Shown here: positions 8,397 to 18,309 of the stretch, piece after piece
Position numbering within the stretch: position 1 is the first letter of the stretch
Layout: every line of letters starts with the position of its first letter
Assembly (NCBI GenBank): GCA_021296235.1
Contig: JAGWAS010000010.1
Span: 104,524-168,523, forward strand
Length of the DNA: 64,000 bases
Reading direction: 5' to 3'
Source: Paracoccaceae bacterium
GTDB lineage: Bacteria > Pseudomonadota > Alphaproteobacteria > Rhodobacterales > Rhodobacteraceae
Notes under the pieces: model-generated
Seen by the model: only the letters and a program-made list of their open reading frames with translations
Told to the model about the DNA's origin: nothing
Database searches by the model: none
Program-made: the position numbers and the translations under genes

Positions 8397-9287
8397 CTAT
8401 TTCACCAGTCCGAACTGCGACGACTTTGCATAATCCGCAACATGATCCAGAAAGATGCGGACACGCTCGGTCTTGCGTAGATCAGGATGTGTTAGGATCC
8501 AGAGATCAGTGGCCATTGTCGGAATTTCACCGCCGACCCGGCTCAATTGCTCGTCATTCTCGCCAAGATAACAGGGTAGCACCGACAAACCGAGTCGGTC
8601 TCTGGTAACCGCGAGCATACCGTACACCGAGTTTACACGTATTCTACATCGCTCGACGAGGCCTTCATCCTCAAGCCACCGGTCGTATGCCGGATATGTC
8701 AGGCTTTCATCCGGGCCGATCCAGTTCAAGGAAGCAAACGCCTCAACGCAGTCGGATTCCTTTGCCATCGTCTTCGCGATGTAGGCCGCCTGTGCAATGG
8801 TTCCAATTCTTCGACCGACGAGACTCTCATCCGGATTGCGAGCTGGCCGCAAAGCTATGTCTGCTTCGCGCTTGGAAAGACTGAAGACATCATTCGAAAC
8901 CACCAACTCGAGTCGGATGTCGGGGTATGCACTTCGGAACCGCCGAAGACCCGGCGACAACCAGCCGAACAGCAGAGTGTCGGTTGTAGTAACCCTCAGC
9001 GTTCCCGATGGCCGTAAATCTCTACCGGCAATTCGACGTTCCACCGCCAAGACTTCGCTTCTCATCCGACGCACGAGTGCCGCTACTTCCTCTGCTGCTG
9101 TCGTCGCGGTGTAACCGTCACGGGCCCGATCGAAGAAACGCACCCCCATCTTCCGCTCAAGCCTGTTCAGTCTCCGAAACGCGGTTGGATGGCTGACATG
9201 AAGAGTGCGCGCTGCCCCGGATAACGTTCCGGCTTCCGCTATTGCATGCACCAAACACATGTCGTCCCAAGAAAGCATATTGTACAT
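8397..9287 (-). CDS. LysR-family transcriptional regulator
   Basis: 296 residues from the ATG at 9287. The N-terminal winged helix reads FxHIAEAGTLSGAARTLHVSHPTAFRRLNRLERKMG-like (the visible text is CLVHAIAEAGTLSGAARTL). A linker helix and a periplasmic-binding-type effector domain follow, with GTLRVTTTDT starting the first strand. The frame opens at 9329, but AAGGAG (9300-9305) lies 10-12 bases before 9287, so I take that start. The gene is divergent from a quinone reductase-like flavoprotein, the usual target of such a regulator. The inducer is unknown. Confidence 0.88.
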   Translation of the reverse strand: MYNMLSWDDMCLVHAIAEAGTLSGAARTLHVSHPTAFRRLNRLERKMGVRFFDRARDGYTATTAAEEVAALVRRMRSEVLAVERRIAGRDLRPSGTLRVTTTDTLLFGWLSPGLRRFRSAYPDIRLELVVSNDVFSLSKREADIALRPARNPDESLVGRRIGTIAQAAYIAKTMAKESDCVEAFASLNWIGPDESLTYPAYDRWLEDEGLVERCRIRVNSVYGMLAVTRDRLGLSVLPCYLGENDEQLSRVGGEIPTMATDLWILTHPDLRKTERVRIFLDHVADYAKSSQFGLVK

Positions 9288-9288
9288 T

Positions 9289-9330
9289 ATTGCAATGTCT
9301 CCTTGCATTTTTACCATGTGGTATTGCATT
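9289..9330. promoter_or_regulatory. Candidate LysR operator with repeated TTGCA half-sites
   Basis: Between the divergent genes three related words occur: ATTGCAAT (9289-9296, palindromic), TTGCATT (9303-9309) and ATTGCATT (9323-9330). Spacings are about 14 and 20 bases. Repeated half-sites in a divergent LysR intergenic region fit autoregulation plus activation of the neighbour; inferred only from position and repetition. Confidence 0.4.
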
Positions 9331-9386
9331 CTTGGGTATCATAGGGTGTTCACGGAGCCGTTGTCGAGCATAAGGGGATGGCCTAC

Positions 9387-10121
9387 ATGCATGCGTTGAT
9401 CGTTCACTGCCATCCGGAGCCGGCATCCTTCAACTCGGCCCTCACGGAGGTGGCAAGGGCTACACTGCGGGAGCAGGGATACTCGGTCGATGTCTCCGAT
9501 CTCTATCGCGAGAAGTTTGATCCATGCGAAGGCCCGGAGCACTACACGCATCGTGAAGATGGAGCTAAATTTTCTCCCTTGGGTGAGCAGCGTTACGCCT
9601 TCAGCACGAACACGGTGCCCGAAGATGTCCAAAGGGAAATTTCAAGGTTGATACGTGCGGACCTGGTGGTTTTTCAGTTCCCGATCTGGTGGCACGGACA
9701 ACCAGCCATGCTCAAGGGGTGGTTCGATAGGGTCTTTGTCAGTGGCGGTCTCTACACCAGTACAATGCGCTACGATCGCGGTTACTTTCGTGGAAGGAAA
9801 GCTGTGTGCTCTGTGACAACTGGGGCACCTGAAATCGCGTTTGGACCCGGCTCCCGCGGTGGGGAGATTGAGCGTATTCTCTGGTCAATCCAGTATTCGC
9901 TTCACTATCTGGGCTTTCGCGTCTTGTCGCCCTTCGCCGCTTTCGGAATCCAAGGCCACGGCTATGCCTATTCGGATGAAGACAGCAACAATCGGCGTTT
10001 GATTCTGTATCGGGATACCTGGAAAGAGCGGTTGCAGCAGCTGGACCGCGATACGCCGCTGGAGTTCCAGGGATGGGACGATTGGAATGCTGACGGCCGT
10101 GCCAAGGCAGTGCGGACCTGA
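9387..10121 (+). CDS. NAD(P)H:quinone oxidoreductase-like flavodoxin-fold protein (NQO1/MdaB family)
   Basis: 244 residues. ALIVHCHPEPASFNSALTEVA is the FMN/FAD phosphate loop of this family. LVVFQFPIWWHGQPAMLKGWFDRVF is its strongest signature, and VTTGAPEIAFGPG forms the second flavin loop. Members carry out two-electron reduction of quinones or nitro compounds, avoiding radical formation. An ATG at 9378 is possible, but AAGGGG abuts it; the ATG at 9387 leaves a normal 9-base spacing. The divergent LysR gene is the likely regulator. The physiological electrophile is not visible. Confidence 0.85.
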   Translation: MHALIVHCHPEPASFNSALTEVARATLREQGYSVDVSDLYREKFDPCEGPEHYTHREDGAKFSPLGEQRYAFSTNTVPEDVQREISRLIRADLVVFQFPIWWHGQPAMLKGWFDRVFVSGGLYTSTMRYDRGYFRGRKAVCSVTTGAPEIAFGPGSRGGEIERILWSIQYSLHYLGFRVLSPFAAFGIQGHGYAYSDEDSNNRRLILYRDTWKERLQQLDRDTPLEFQGWDDWNADGRAKAVRT

Positions 10122-10436
10122 ATTGGCCAGAGCCCGCAGTGAGTTTGGGTTGTACCGCCATCGTGCCCGGCTCAGGCCCTTCAGAATGAATTGGACGGGA
10201 AGCCTCAATTGCCGAAGTTGCAACCTTTCCAGCAAACCGTGTGGCGCGGACGGGTAGGGTTCACTTAACTGCCCGTCATCCCTGCGGTGGAAGCAATGTT
10301 CGGGCAGTTTAACGGGAAAACAGAATCAACTGCTGATCGACTCCTCGTCAGGATTCGGCGGAGCTTAAATTCGCTCCAGAATTCGTACCGGAGCAACAGA
10401 AGAGAGTGTATCTGAGTCGGTTAATCTTGAGCGGTA
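10122..10436. other. Convergent gap with an inverted repeat
   Basis: No gene. AACTGCCCG (10267-10275) is the reverse complement of CGGGCAGTT (10301-10309), with a 25-base loop, between the converging flavoprotein and putA. It lacks a T tract. Closer to putA, GCTCC/GGAGC words could form small alternative hairpins beyond its stop. Either could act as a transcription end. Confidence 0.35.
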
Positions 10437-13400
10437 TCAGTGCAGTTTCCACCGCGAAGCAGCGGCGACCTCTGCATAAAGAGCGGCATTTCCGCCTGCG
10501 GCGGTCGTGTCGATGCAGACATGTCTTTCCAATCGGCAGCGGTTCGTAACATCCCTTGCGGTAACAAGTGGGATCAACGGGCCGGGCCGGGCCGCCAATG
10601 CACGGCGCGCTGCCCTGAGGTCGTCCGGCAAACTCCAAAGAACGACGACATCGAAACCGGACAGTTTCTCAAGTGCCGGTCGCGAGAGGAATCCGGAAAT
10701 CGACAATTCGCCCACGGCACCGTCTGCGACGCACACTGCAGCGCAACCTGCTGCGTTGGCCTGAGCCGCCTGCTCAGCGGCATCTTCAGCAGTCGGACCC
10801 AGACAAAGAACCGTTCCGCGCGGCCAGTGGGAGAGGCGGTTCAATTCTCCAGTCGGGCCGGGCAATTCTGTTGCTGTTAGGTTGCCGACAATTGGCGGCT
10901 TTACTTGATTCAGCAGAGCTTGAACCGCTTCAGGTTCCGCCTCCGGGCCGCCCGGAATGCTGTGTGAAACCGGCTCCTCGCGTTGAAACGCAACAACATA
11001 TTCTGATCCGCCCGCCTTCGGCCCGGTTCCGGAAAGGCCTTCGCCGCCAAAGGGTTGTGACCCTACGACTGCACCGATCTGATTGCGGTTGACGTAAACA
11101 TTTCCGACATTAAGACTGGCCGAGATGCTCCTTGCGCGTGAATCGATCCGGGTATGCAGTCCAAACGTAAGACCGTAGCCGCAAGAATTGATCGAGTCCA
11201 CAATCCGGTCGAGATTTCGTACATCGAAACCCGCAAGATGCACAACCGGGCCGAATACCTCTTCCTCGAGATCCTCAATGCCGCCGACCCTGATGACAGC
11301 CGGTCCGACAAAATAACCGTCTTTCGGAGCCGGGCACTGTTTCATCAACCGGCCTTCAGCGCGGGCATGATTCACATGTGCTGTCACTTGTGCTTGGGCG
11401 GCCTCGTCAATCAGCGGACCAACATCCGTGGACGCGTCCCAAGGATCGCCGATCTTCAGTTCGTCCATTGCACCGAACAGCATGTTGGTGAACCGGTCGA
11501 ATATTTCATTCTGCACATAGAGCATGCGCAATGCCGAGCAACGTTGCCCGGCGGACTGAAACGAGGAGGCAAGGATGTCCCCAATGGCCTGCTCCGGCAA
11601 GGCCGTGCTGTCGATGATCATTGCGTTCAGCCCGCCTGTTTCAGCAATCAGCCTTGAGGAGGCATCAAGCGATTTCGCCATCTGCAGGTTTATGCCGCGC
11701 GCAGTTACGGTGGACCCGGTAAAGGCGACGCCAACCACCCTTGGATTTGAAACAAGCGCCGAGCCGACGGATTGGCCGGATCCCGGCATGAACTGGAGCA
11801 CATTTGGCGGAACCCCGGCCTCGTGAAGCAATTCGACGGCCAGCCCGGCGATCAATGGTGTCTGCGTTGCCGGTTTTGCAAGAACGCCGTTGCCTGCCGC
11901 CAACGCACCTGCAACCTGTCCGGTGAAGATGGCAAGCGGGAAATTCCAGGGTGAGATGCACGCAATTAGCCCGAGAGGCCTTCCGTCCTGCAACCTGATT
12001 GCCTCGGAAGCATAGAACCGCAGAAAATCCACCGCTTCCCGCAACTCGGCTGTGGCATCTTTCAGTGATTTGCCCGATTCACGGCAAAGCAGGGCAAAGA
12101 TCTCCCCGGTTCGCTCCTCAAAGAGGTCCGATGCCCTCGAAAGCACCTGTCCCCGCTCGGTGGCAGAGGCTTCCTCCCAAGTGGAAGCAGCCCCAATGGC
12201 GGTTGCAATGTCAGATGGAGCAATCTCAGAAATGTTGCCGACCGTGTCTGCAGGGTTGGCAGGATTAACCACGCGCTTCCCGGCAGCTTGCTCGTGATCG
12301 GCAGCCAACTGCGGCTTCCCCTGCCACGTTCTTGAGCTATGGGGTGCCCGCATTCGATCCAATCGGTTTAGGGTGTCGGGATTGTGCAGGTCCCATCCCC
12401 TTGAGTTCAGCCGTTCCGGACCAAACAGGTGCTTTGGATCCTCAACCGGTCGGACATTCGATTCCCTTGCCCGCTCCAAGGCTTCGAAAGGATCGGCTGC
12501 GATTTCGGCGGCATCCCAGTCGCGGCTGGCAATCTGGCTGACAAACGAAGTGTTGGCACCATTCTCCAGCATGCGTCTTGCGAGATAGGGTAGAAGTTCC
12601 CGGTGTTCGCCGACCGGAGCGTAGATGCGGCAACGCGTTCCCTCCTGTTCGAGAACCTTGTCGTGCAGTGCTTCGCCCATGCCATGAATGCGCTGAAACT
12701 CGAAAGGCCGGTCATCACCGGCAAGTTCCAGTATCGCCGATATCGTGTGAGCGTTGTGCCCTGCGAATTGAGGGTAGATTCGATCCGTCATGCCAAGCAG
12801 CTTCCTTGCGCAGCAGAGGTAAGACACATCTGTTGCAGGCTTTCTTGTGTAGACCGGAAAATCCTCCAATCCCTCAACCTGTGCCCGCTTGATTTCCGTG
12901 TCCCAATAGGCGCCCTTGACCAACCGAATCATGATCTTTCGGTCAAGTGATGAGGCAAGTTGGTAAAGAAAATCTATGACGTGCGGAGCCGCTTTGCCGT
13001 AGGCTTGGACCACTACGCCAAATCCTTCCCAATTTGAAAGATAAGGATCCGATAGCACCCGCTCGATCACTTCAAGCGACAACTCAAGGCGGTCCGCTTC
13101 CTCTGCGTCAATATTGAGCCCCATTGAGGAATCTCTCGCCATTCTGGCAAGAACTGAGGTGCGCTCGCCAAGTTCGGCAATAACGCGCTCGCTCTGCGTC
13201 AGTTCGTAACGCGGGTGAAGGGCGGACAACTTGATGGAAAGTCCCGGGTTTTCGCGAAAATCCGATGAATGACATCGCGGTTTAAGTGCCAGAATGGCAT
13301 TCTTATAATCCCTGAAGTACCTTTTGGCATCATCATGAGTGAGTGCTGCCTCTCCAAGCATGTCGTAGGAATGCGTAAATCCCTTCCGTTCCATTGCCTT

Positions 13401-13955
13401 GGATCTGCGGATTGATCGGTCAATGGTTGCGCCATGCACAAACCTGCCGGCGAGCACTTCCGTGGCCTTTCGTACGGCCAAGCGCACAATCGGCATGCTC
13501 AATTGTTTGAGTGTTCGTTTTGCGGTGGCACCAACTCCTGTGTTCGTTGAACCTTCGATGCAGCGGGATGCCAAGTCGAGCCCCGCGGTTGCAGCATTTA
13601 CAACAGTGGAATCCGATTTTCCTCGATGTTCGCTCCAATTGGCTTGCGCAAGTTTGTCGGCAATCAACCGATTCATCGTCTCGGGGTCGGGAACACGCAT
13701 CAACGCTTCGGCCAGTCGAAGCAGGGCTGTGCCGGCTGGGCTCGACAATCCATACTCGGCCAGCAGCGCATCCAGGATGTTCGGTTTCGACGACCGCCTG
13801 ATGTCTTCGACCAAATCCACTGCCCTGTGACGGGATGCGCCTCGAACGCCATGCGGGACATCATGCGTTTCCATGAGGGTGTTTAACGACATGTCCTCAT
13901 CCGCAACTTTCGCTGCGGATATTTGGGATCGGAGTCTTGTAAGTTCGTCGTTCAT
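10437..13955 (-). CDS. putA: Bifunctional proline dehydrogenase/P5C dehydrogenase, type B PutA
   Basis: 1172 residues. The FAD-dependent proline dehydrogenase barrel occupies roughly residues 150-480 (MIRLVKGAYWDTEIKRAQ, YPQFAGHNAHT). The aldehyde dehydrogenase domain runs from about 540 to 1000, with AETGGLNAMI holding the general base Glu and QSAGQRCSALR the nucleophilic Cys. A C-terminal ALDH-superfamily tail ends in DTTAAGGNAAL, the lid motif of long PutAs. The N-terminal ribbon-helix-helix DNA-binding domain is absent, so this PutA should not repress its own gene. It oxidises proline to glutamate via P5C at the inner membrane. It lies 105 bases after hyuB and may be co-transcribed with that cluster. 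Confidence 0.95.
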   Translation of the reverse strand: MNDELTRLRSQISAAKVADEDMSLNTLMETHDVPHGVRGASRHRAVDLVEDIRRSSKPNILDALLAEYGLSSPAGTALLRLAEALMRVPDPETMNRLIADKLAQANWSEHRGKSDSTVVNAATAGLDLASRCIEGSTNTGVGATAKRTLKQLSMPIVRLAVRKATEVLAGRFVHGATIDRSIRRSKAMERKGFTHSYDMLGEAALTHDDAKRYFRDYKNAILALKPRCHSSDFRENPGLSIKLSALHPRYELTQSERVIAELGERTSVLARMARDSSMGLNIDAEEADRLELSLEVIERVLSDPYLSNWEGFGVVVQAYGKAAPHVIDFLYQLASSLDRKIMIRLVKGAYWDTEIKRAQVEGLEDFPVYTRKPATDVSYLCCARKLLGMTDRIYPQFAGHNAHTISAILELAGDDRPFEFQRIHGMGEALHDKVLEQEGTRCRIYAPVGEHRELLPYLARRMLENGANTSFVSQIASRDWDAAEIAADPFEALERARESNVRPVEDPKHLFGPERLNSRGWDLHNPDTLNRLDRMRAPHSSRTWQGKPQLAADHEQAAGKRVVNPANPADTVGNISEIAPSDIATAIGAASTWEEASATERGQVLSRASDLFEERTGEIFALLCRESGKSLKDATAELREAVDFLRFYASEAIRLQDGRPLGLIACISPWNFPLAIFTGQVAGALAAGNGVLAKPATQTPLIAGLAVELLHEAGVPPNVLQFMPGSGQSVGSALVSNPRVVGVAFTGSTVTARGINLQMAKSLDASSRLIAETGGLNAMIIDSTALPEQAIGDILASSFQSAGQRCSALRMLYVQNEIFDRFTNMLFGAMDELKIGDPWDASTDVGPLIDEAAQAQVTAHVNHARAEGRLMKQCPAPKDGYFVGPAVIRVGGIEDLEEEVFGPVVHLAGFDVRNLDRIVDSINSCGYGLTFGLHTRIDSRARSISASLNVGNVYVNRNQIGAVVGSQPFGGEGLSGTGPKAGGSEYVVAFQREEPVSHSIPGGPEAEPEAVQALLNQVKPPIVGNLTATELPGPTGELNRLSHWPRGTVLCLGPTAEDAAEQAAQANAAGCAAVCVADGAVGELSISGFLSRPALEKLSGFDVVVLWSLPDDLRAARRALAARPGPLIPLVTARDVTNRCRLERHVCIDTTAAGGNAALYAEVAAASRWKLH

Positions 13956-14060
13956 CCGTTGGCACCATTGCGTTCCCGCTGAACCGGGAAGTGGGCTAGA
14001 ACCGCTCCGCCAGGCTGCCCCAAGAATTCAGGTCGGGTGCGAACATGCCCGCAGCACGGC

Positions 14061-15689
14061 TCAATCCGGAATTCCCCAACTTCCGCCATGTGCTGTTTCA
14101 ACGATAATTTCATCTCCGGATTCAAGTCTCAAATCACTTACAAATGCACAATTCTCACATCTTCCATCGATTCTTGAAACGGTCAGGCGGTTGGTTCCGC
14201 CCTCCGCGCCGCCGTTCAATCCCCAAACTGGAATGCGGTTGCGGCTGTAGCCCGCAGAAAGCGTTGCGGGGCCGCGCATCCGGTATGACACCGACAGCCC
14301 CCTGCCGCCGACATGGCGGCCGGGCCCGCCATCATGTTCTCCAAGGCGTTTCCAAATCACATCAATGCCGTAACGTGCTTCGCAGATCTCAGCGGGGCAG
14401 TTATAGGTCTCACCATGGCCCGAGGAAAACATGCAGTCCAGCCCATTCCGCACGGAAGTGGCACCCCATCCCCCCATCTGCGGTTCGACCATTGTGAAGT
14501 TCCTGCCGGTGTCGGGATGTTCACCAGCCAGCACCGTCCCGCAGATTGAAGCGAAGTGACCCGCCGGAAGGCGATCGGGAAATGATTCCGCCAAGCAACG
14601 CCAAAGCATGTCGTACAGCCTGATGCGCGTCTCGAAGTAGTAGCCATGGGGAGCGGAGCCGGTTGCGTGGAACACCGATCCCGGTCGCGTAAGAACTCTC
14701 AGCGGACGGAACGATCCCTCGTTTGTGAACAGTTCCGGATCTGTCAGGGCCTTGAAGATCATCTGCGCCGATATCACCGAGCCGTCGCGGCTGGTGTTGA
14801 ACGGGCTCGATTTCTGGTCCGGATTGTCCCGCAGATCAACAATGAACTCCTTGCCGGTAATCGTTATTGTTGCGTTCCAGGCTTCACCGCTGTCCTGCTC
14901 CTCGACAATGCTGTGGTCGCCTTCGGGCAGCGATGCAAGACCTGCAAGTACCCGTCGTTCCCCTTCCGCAAACATGTCCCGCAGCGCCGCACGATAGATT
15001 CTGATTCCATAGGTCTTCGCAATCTGTGTGATTCTGTTTCCGCCGCGGCGACAGGCGGCGACCTGGGCCCAGAGGTCGCCGAGGGCAAAGTCCGGCATCC
15101 TGGAATTCGCGGCCAAAATATCGAACATGGACGTGAGTTTCCGTCCGCGTTCGAAAAGTCGCACCGCCGGAAGTCGCAGGCCTTCCTGCAATAGTTCAGT
15201 TGCTCTGACCGACATTGAGCCCGGTGTCATTCCGCCGACATCGCTCCAGTGGGCAATGGATGCAGTCCAGGCGATGTTCTCGCCATTCAGGAATACCGGC
15301 ATCGCGATGACCACGTCGCTCAGATGCGTAACCCCACCATGATTTGGATCGTTGGTGATGAAGATGTCGCCCTCGGCTGCCTGCACGCCGGAATTGATGA
15401 TGTGTTTGACCGCCTTGTCGAGAACGCCGACGAAAGTTGGAATTCCAGCGCCCGAACCCAGCAAACTGCCGCTGTCGTCCGTAACGCCGGTTCCGGCGTC
15501 AAGAACCTCGTGAATGATCGGACTCATGGCCGTCTTCCTGAGCGTGGAGAACATCTCGTCCGCGGCTGCGGACAATCCGGCCTGAATGACGGCGAGTGTT
15601 ATCGGATCAGGTTCCGCGTCATCCCCTGCCTCATCTTCGCCTTGCACCGCTTTGGACAAGAACTGAAATTCCAACCGGCCGAACGTCAA
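14061..15689 (-). CDS. hyuB: Hydantoinase B/oxoprolinase-family subunit (second copy)
   Basis: 542 residues covering the Hydantoinase_B domain: PITLAVIQAGLSAAADEMF, then GAGIPTFVGVLDKAVKHI, FITNDPNHGGVTHLSDV, DVGGMTPGSM and the C-terminal GGRGLSVSYRM. HyuB pairs with an ATP-dependent HyuA to open hydantoin, N-methylhydantoin or 5-oxoproline rings. It overlaps the racemase by 4 bases (ATGA) and has a paralogue at 16527-18191 on the racemase's other side. The N-terminus is about 25 residues longer than the paralogue's, with an acidic stretch, so the true start could be internal. Confidence 0.87.
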   Translation of the reverse strand: MTFGRLEFQFLSKAVQGEDEAGDDAEPDPITLAVIQAGLSAAADEMFSTLRKTAMSPIIHEVLDAGTGVTDDSGSLLGSGAGIPTFVGVLDKAVKHIINSGVQAAEGDIFITNDPNHGGVTHLSDVVIAMPVFLNGENIAWTASIAHWSDVGGMTPGSMSVRATELLQEGLRLPAVRLFERGRKLTSMFDILAANSRMPDFALGDLWAQVAACRRGGNRITQIAKTYGIRIYRAALRDMFAEGERRVLAGLASLPEGDHSIVEEQDSGEAWNATITITGKEFIVDLRDNPDQKSSPFNTSRDGSVISAQMIFKALTDPELFTNEGSFRPLRVLTRPGSVFHATGSAPHGYYFETRIRLYDMLWRCLAESFPDRLPAGHFASICGTVLAGEHPDTGRNFTMVEPQMGGWGATSVRNGLDCMFSSGHGETYNCPAEICEARYGIDVIWKRLGEHDGGPGRHVGGRGLSVSYRMRGPATLSAGYSRNRIPVWGLNGGAEGGTNRLTVSRIDGRCENCAFVSDLRLESGDEIIVETAHGGSWGIPD

Positions 15690-16495
15690 CCGGCGTCAAC
15701 AACAATTCGGTTTCCGAATACATCTTCGTCGCCAATGATACCGAATTGTTCGATTTCCTCCTCGGAGGGTGACTCACAGGACCATTTTCGGCTTGGTTTC
15801 CACCCACATGCCCGCTTGAGGCCCGCGGCGTATTCAGCACGTTTCAGGGCGGCAATCGAAGGGTCAATCACCGGAACACCAAGATTGTCGGACAGCGTCC
15901 TGTAAAATCCGATCTCCAATGTGCATCCCAGTATCAGTGCTTCGGCGAAGTCGTCCTCAACTGCCCTTCTGCCGGTTTCGTGCAACAATCTTTCGGTACG
16001 TTCATGATCTGTCTGGAAATCGTTGACGCCCAGTTCCACATGATAAAAGCCGCTGAGCCGTTCGGCCATCCCGTTATCGCGCACGGTTGCGTTCATCTGA
16101 TTTACCCACTTGCGTCGGCCAACAATGATGCCGAAACGGTTGGACAGGCTCGCAGCAATCTCAAGTGATGCGGAGCAGGGTGCCGTTACGACCATATCCC
16201 CGGAAACCTCACGGGCATCGTGCAGCGCTGTGTCATAGAAACAACCAATGGCAAGTGCATCGAAACCAGCTCTGCCGGCTGCCCTCGCGGCACGGACGAT
16301 TCCCGTCGACACGACGGTTTCATAGGATCGAAACTCAATATGGGTGAACCCACCATCGCTTTGCTTGAGTGAGGTTATGTGAACTTCGGTGTTTGGCTGC
16401 TTGCACCCGCGAGCCATATCCGCAAACACCTCATCGTAATCGGGAGTGCCGACCGGGTTGAGATACATGATCCTCAGTGGTTCATCGTCTGCCAT
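15686..16495 (-). CDS. Asp/Glu/hydantoin racemase family protein
   Basis: 269 residues, typical of the family. IMYLNPVGTPDYDE opens the first half. The two catalytic cysteines are visible as C85 in LAIGCFYDTALHDARE and C191 in LILGCTLEIGFY, the pair that abstracts and donates the alpha proton. Members racemise aspartate, glutamate or 5-substituted hydantoins without a cofactor. Lying between two hyuB genes and in line with hyuA, it most likely interconverts the enantiomers of the cyclic amide so both can be opened. It overlaps hyuB downstream by 4 bases. Confidence 0.88.
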   Translation of the reverse strand: MADDEPLRIMYLNPVGTPDYDEVFADMARGCKQPNTEVHITSLKQSDGGFTHIEFRSYETVVSTGIVRAARAAGRAGFDALAIGCFYDTALHDAREVSGDMVVTAPCSASLEIAASLSNRFGIIVGRRKWVNQMNATVRDNGMAERLSGFYHVELGVNDFQTDHERTERLLHETGRRAVEDDFAEALILGCTLEIGFYRTLSDNLGVPVIDPSIAALKRAEYAAGLKRACGWKPSRKWSCESPSEEEIEQFGIIGDEDVFGNRIVVDAG

Positions 16496-16526
16496 TGGTT
16501 TTCCTCCTGCTGTCGGGCGTCAAGCC

Positions 16527-18191
16527 TCAAGGGTCGATTCCAAAAATTTCTCTTGCCCTGCCGGGTGCCAGCAACCCGTTCCTGACATCTGTCCGCACCA
16601 AATCCGGATCCCTCTCGCGCGGGTCCCCAAGACCACCTCCGCTGCCGGTGTGGACACGGATGATGTCATCCTTCCGGGTTGTCAGCCCAGACACCGCAGC
16701 GAACGTCTTCCTTTCACCTACTTTTGGTATGAATTCGATGAAGTTGGGTGAACCGTCCATGCCCCCGTCCAGACCCCAAGCCGGAAATTTCGACCGGGTA
16801 TAGCCAGCCGTGAGGAAGCCCTGCTCGGAACGAACCCGATAGTCCATCACAATTCCGCGCCCGCCCATGTGCCTGCCTTCGCCTCCCGGCGCGGTGTTCA
16901 ACTCCATTCGGTCAACGATTAACCCGTTGCGCGCTTCGTTGATCTCCGCCGGACAGTTGTAGGTCTCGCCGTGGAAACCGCAGAACATGGCGGTGTTGCC
17001 GTCGCCGCCTCGGCTTGCGCCCCATCCACCGAGTTGCGGTTCGATCACCGTGTACTGACGTCCGGTGTCTGGATGGATGCCGCCAACGAATGTGCCGCAC
17101 ACCGACGCGAAGTGCCCGGCTGCCAGCTTGTCCGGCATGTGGTGTGCGAGGCAGCGCCACATGATGTCGTAGACCCGCAGTTCGATCTCGTAATAAAATC
17201 CGAGCGGGGCTGGTTCCCGGGCATGGAACACCGAACCTTCCCTGGTGAGAAGTTCAATTGGCCGGAACGAGCCGCCATTTGCCGGTGAATACGGATCGGT
17301 CAGCGATTTGAAAATCATCTGGGCCGCCACCATCACCCCGTCGCGGCTCGTATTCAGCGGTCCGTCCAGTTGATCGGGGTTGTCGCGAAGATCGACCTGG
17401 AATTTGCCGTCGCCTATCGTGATGCTGACATTGTAGATTTGACCGTTGTCCTGTTCCTCAGAGAGGGCAAAGGAACCTTCGGGCAATTTCGCAAGCGCCT
17501 GCAGAGAGGATTGCTCGCCAAAATCCATGAAAGAATCCATTGCGGCCAAGAAAGTCTCGGTTCCGTATTTGTCCGCCAGTGCCTCAAGCCGCTTGGCACC
17601 GATCCTGACCGAAGCGATCGCCGCCCAAAGATCGCCTTCCAGAACGTCGGGCATGCGGGAATTGGCCTTAATGACCTCCATCACAGGTTCGATCGTCCTG
17701 CCACCGGAAATGATCTTTATCGCTGGCAGGCGAAGACCTTCCTGAAAAATTGATACGGCTTCTCCGGTCAATGAGCCGGGAGCCATCCCGCCGACATCCG
17801 AATTGTGTGCAATGTTGGCGCACCAGGCTATGAGGGTTTCTTGCCGGAAGACCGGCATCATTACGACGATGTCGTTCAGATGCGTTACACCGCCATGATA
17901 GGGATCGTTCGTGGCAAAGATGTCGCCGGGCTCAATTTCCCCCGGATTGCTGAATTTCCGGATGATCACCTTCACCGATTTGTCCAGGACACCAATGAAC
18001 GCCGGAATTCCGGCACCCGACGAAGCAATTTCCCCGTTCGGATCCATTATGCCGGTTCCCATGTCGAGAACCTCGTAGATGATCGAACTCATGGCTGTCT
18101 TGCGCATCGCCGCGAACATCTCATCCGCCGCTGCCTGCAGAGAATTCTGGATTATCTCAAATGTGATGGGGTCGTTGCCGTGTTTGGCCAT
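16527..18191 (-). CDS. hyuB: Hydantoinase B/oxoprolinase-family subunit (first copy)
   Basis: 554 residues with the same landmarks as the downstream paralogue: PITFEIIQNSLQAAADEMF, SGAGIPAFIGVLDKSVKVI, FATNDPYHGGVTHLND, DVGGMAPGSL, and a Gly-rich C-terminus GSGGGLGDPRERDPD that is the usual HyuB ending. The second copy ends earlier, so this one is the more canonical partner of HyuA. A 279-base gap containing a good promoter separates it from hyuA, so the hyuB-racemase-hyuB set can be expressed apart from the transporter. Confidence 0.9.
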   Translation of the reverse strand: MAKHGNDPITFEIIQNSLQAAADEMFAAMRKTAMSSIIYEVLDMGTGIMDPNGEIASSGAGIPAFIGVLDKSVKVIIRKFSNPGEIEPGDIFATNDPYHGGVTHLNDIVVMMPVFRQETLIAWCANIAHNSDVGGMAPGSLTGEAVSIFQEGLRLPAIKIISGGRTIEPVMEVIKANSRMPDVLEGDLWAAIASVRIGAKRLEALADKYGTETFLAAMDSFMDFGEQSSLQALAKLPEGSFALSEEQDNGQIYNVSITIGDGKFQVDLRDNPDQLDGPLNTSRDGVMVAAQMIFKSLTDPYSPANGGSFRPIELLTREGSVFHAREPAPLGFYYEIELRVYDIMWRCLAHHMPDKLAAGHFASVCGTFVGGIHPDTGRQYTVIEPQLGGWGASRGGDGNTAMFCGFHGETYNCPAEINEARNGLIVDRMELNTAPGGEGRHMGGRGIVMDYRVRSEQGFLTAGYTRSKFPAWGLDGGMDGSPNFIEFIPKVGERKTFAAVSGLTTRKDDIIRVHTGSGGGLGDPRERDPDLVRTDVRNGLLAPGRAREIFGIDP

Positions 18192-18309
18192 GATTCGCTC
18201 AATTCAGTCCGAAATTCTCTGTGCATGCCCTCGTTGTTTGCGCCGACTCGGCTGCTACCCGGCACTTTATGGTGCGGTGTTTGGCTGGCATCGGCATTCA
18301 TTTACCTCT

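Noticed and set aside
10440-11657. Plus-strand frames across putA
   Set aside because: Lie antisense to the ALDH and C-terminal domains of a clear PutA; high Arg/Ser/Pro composition.
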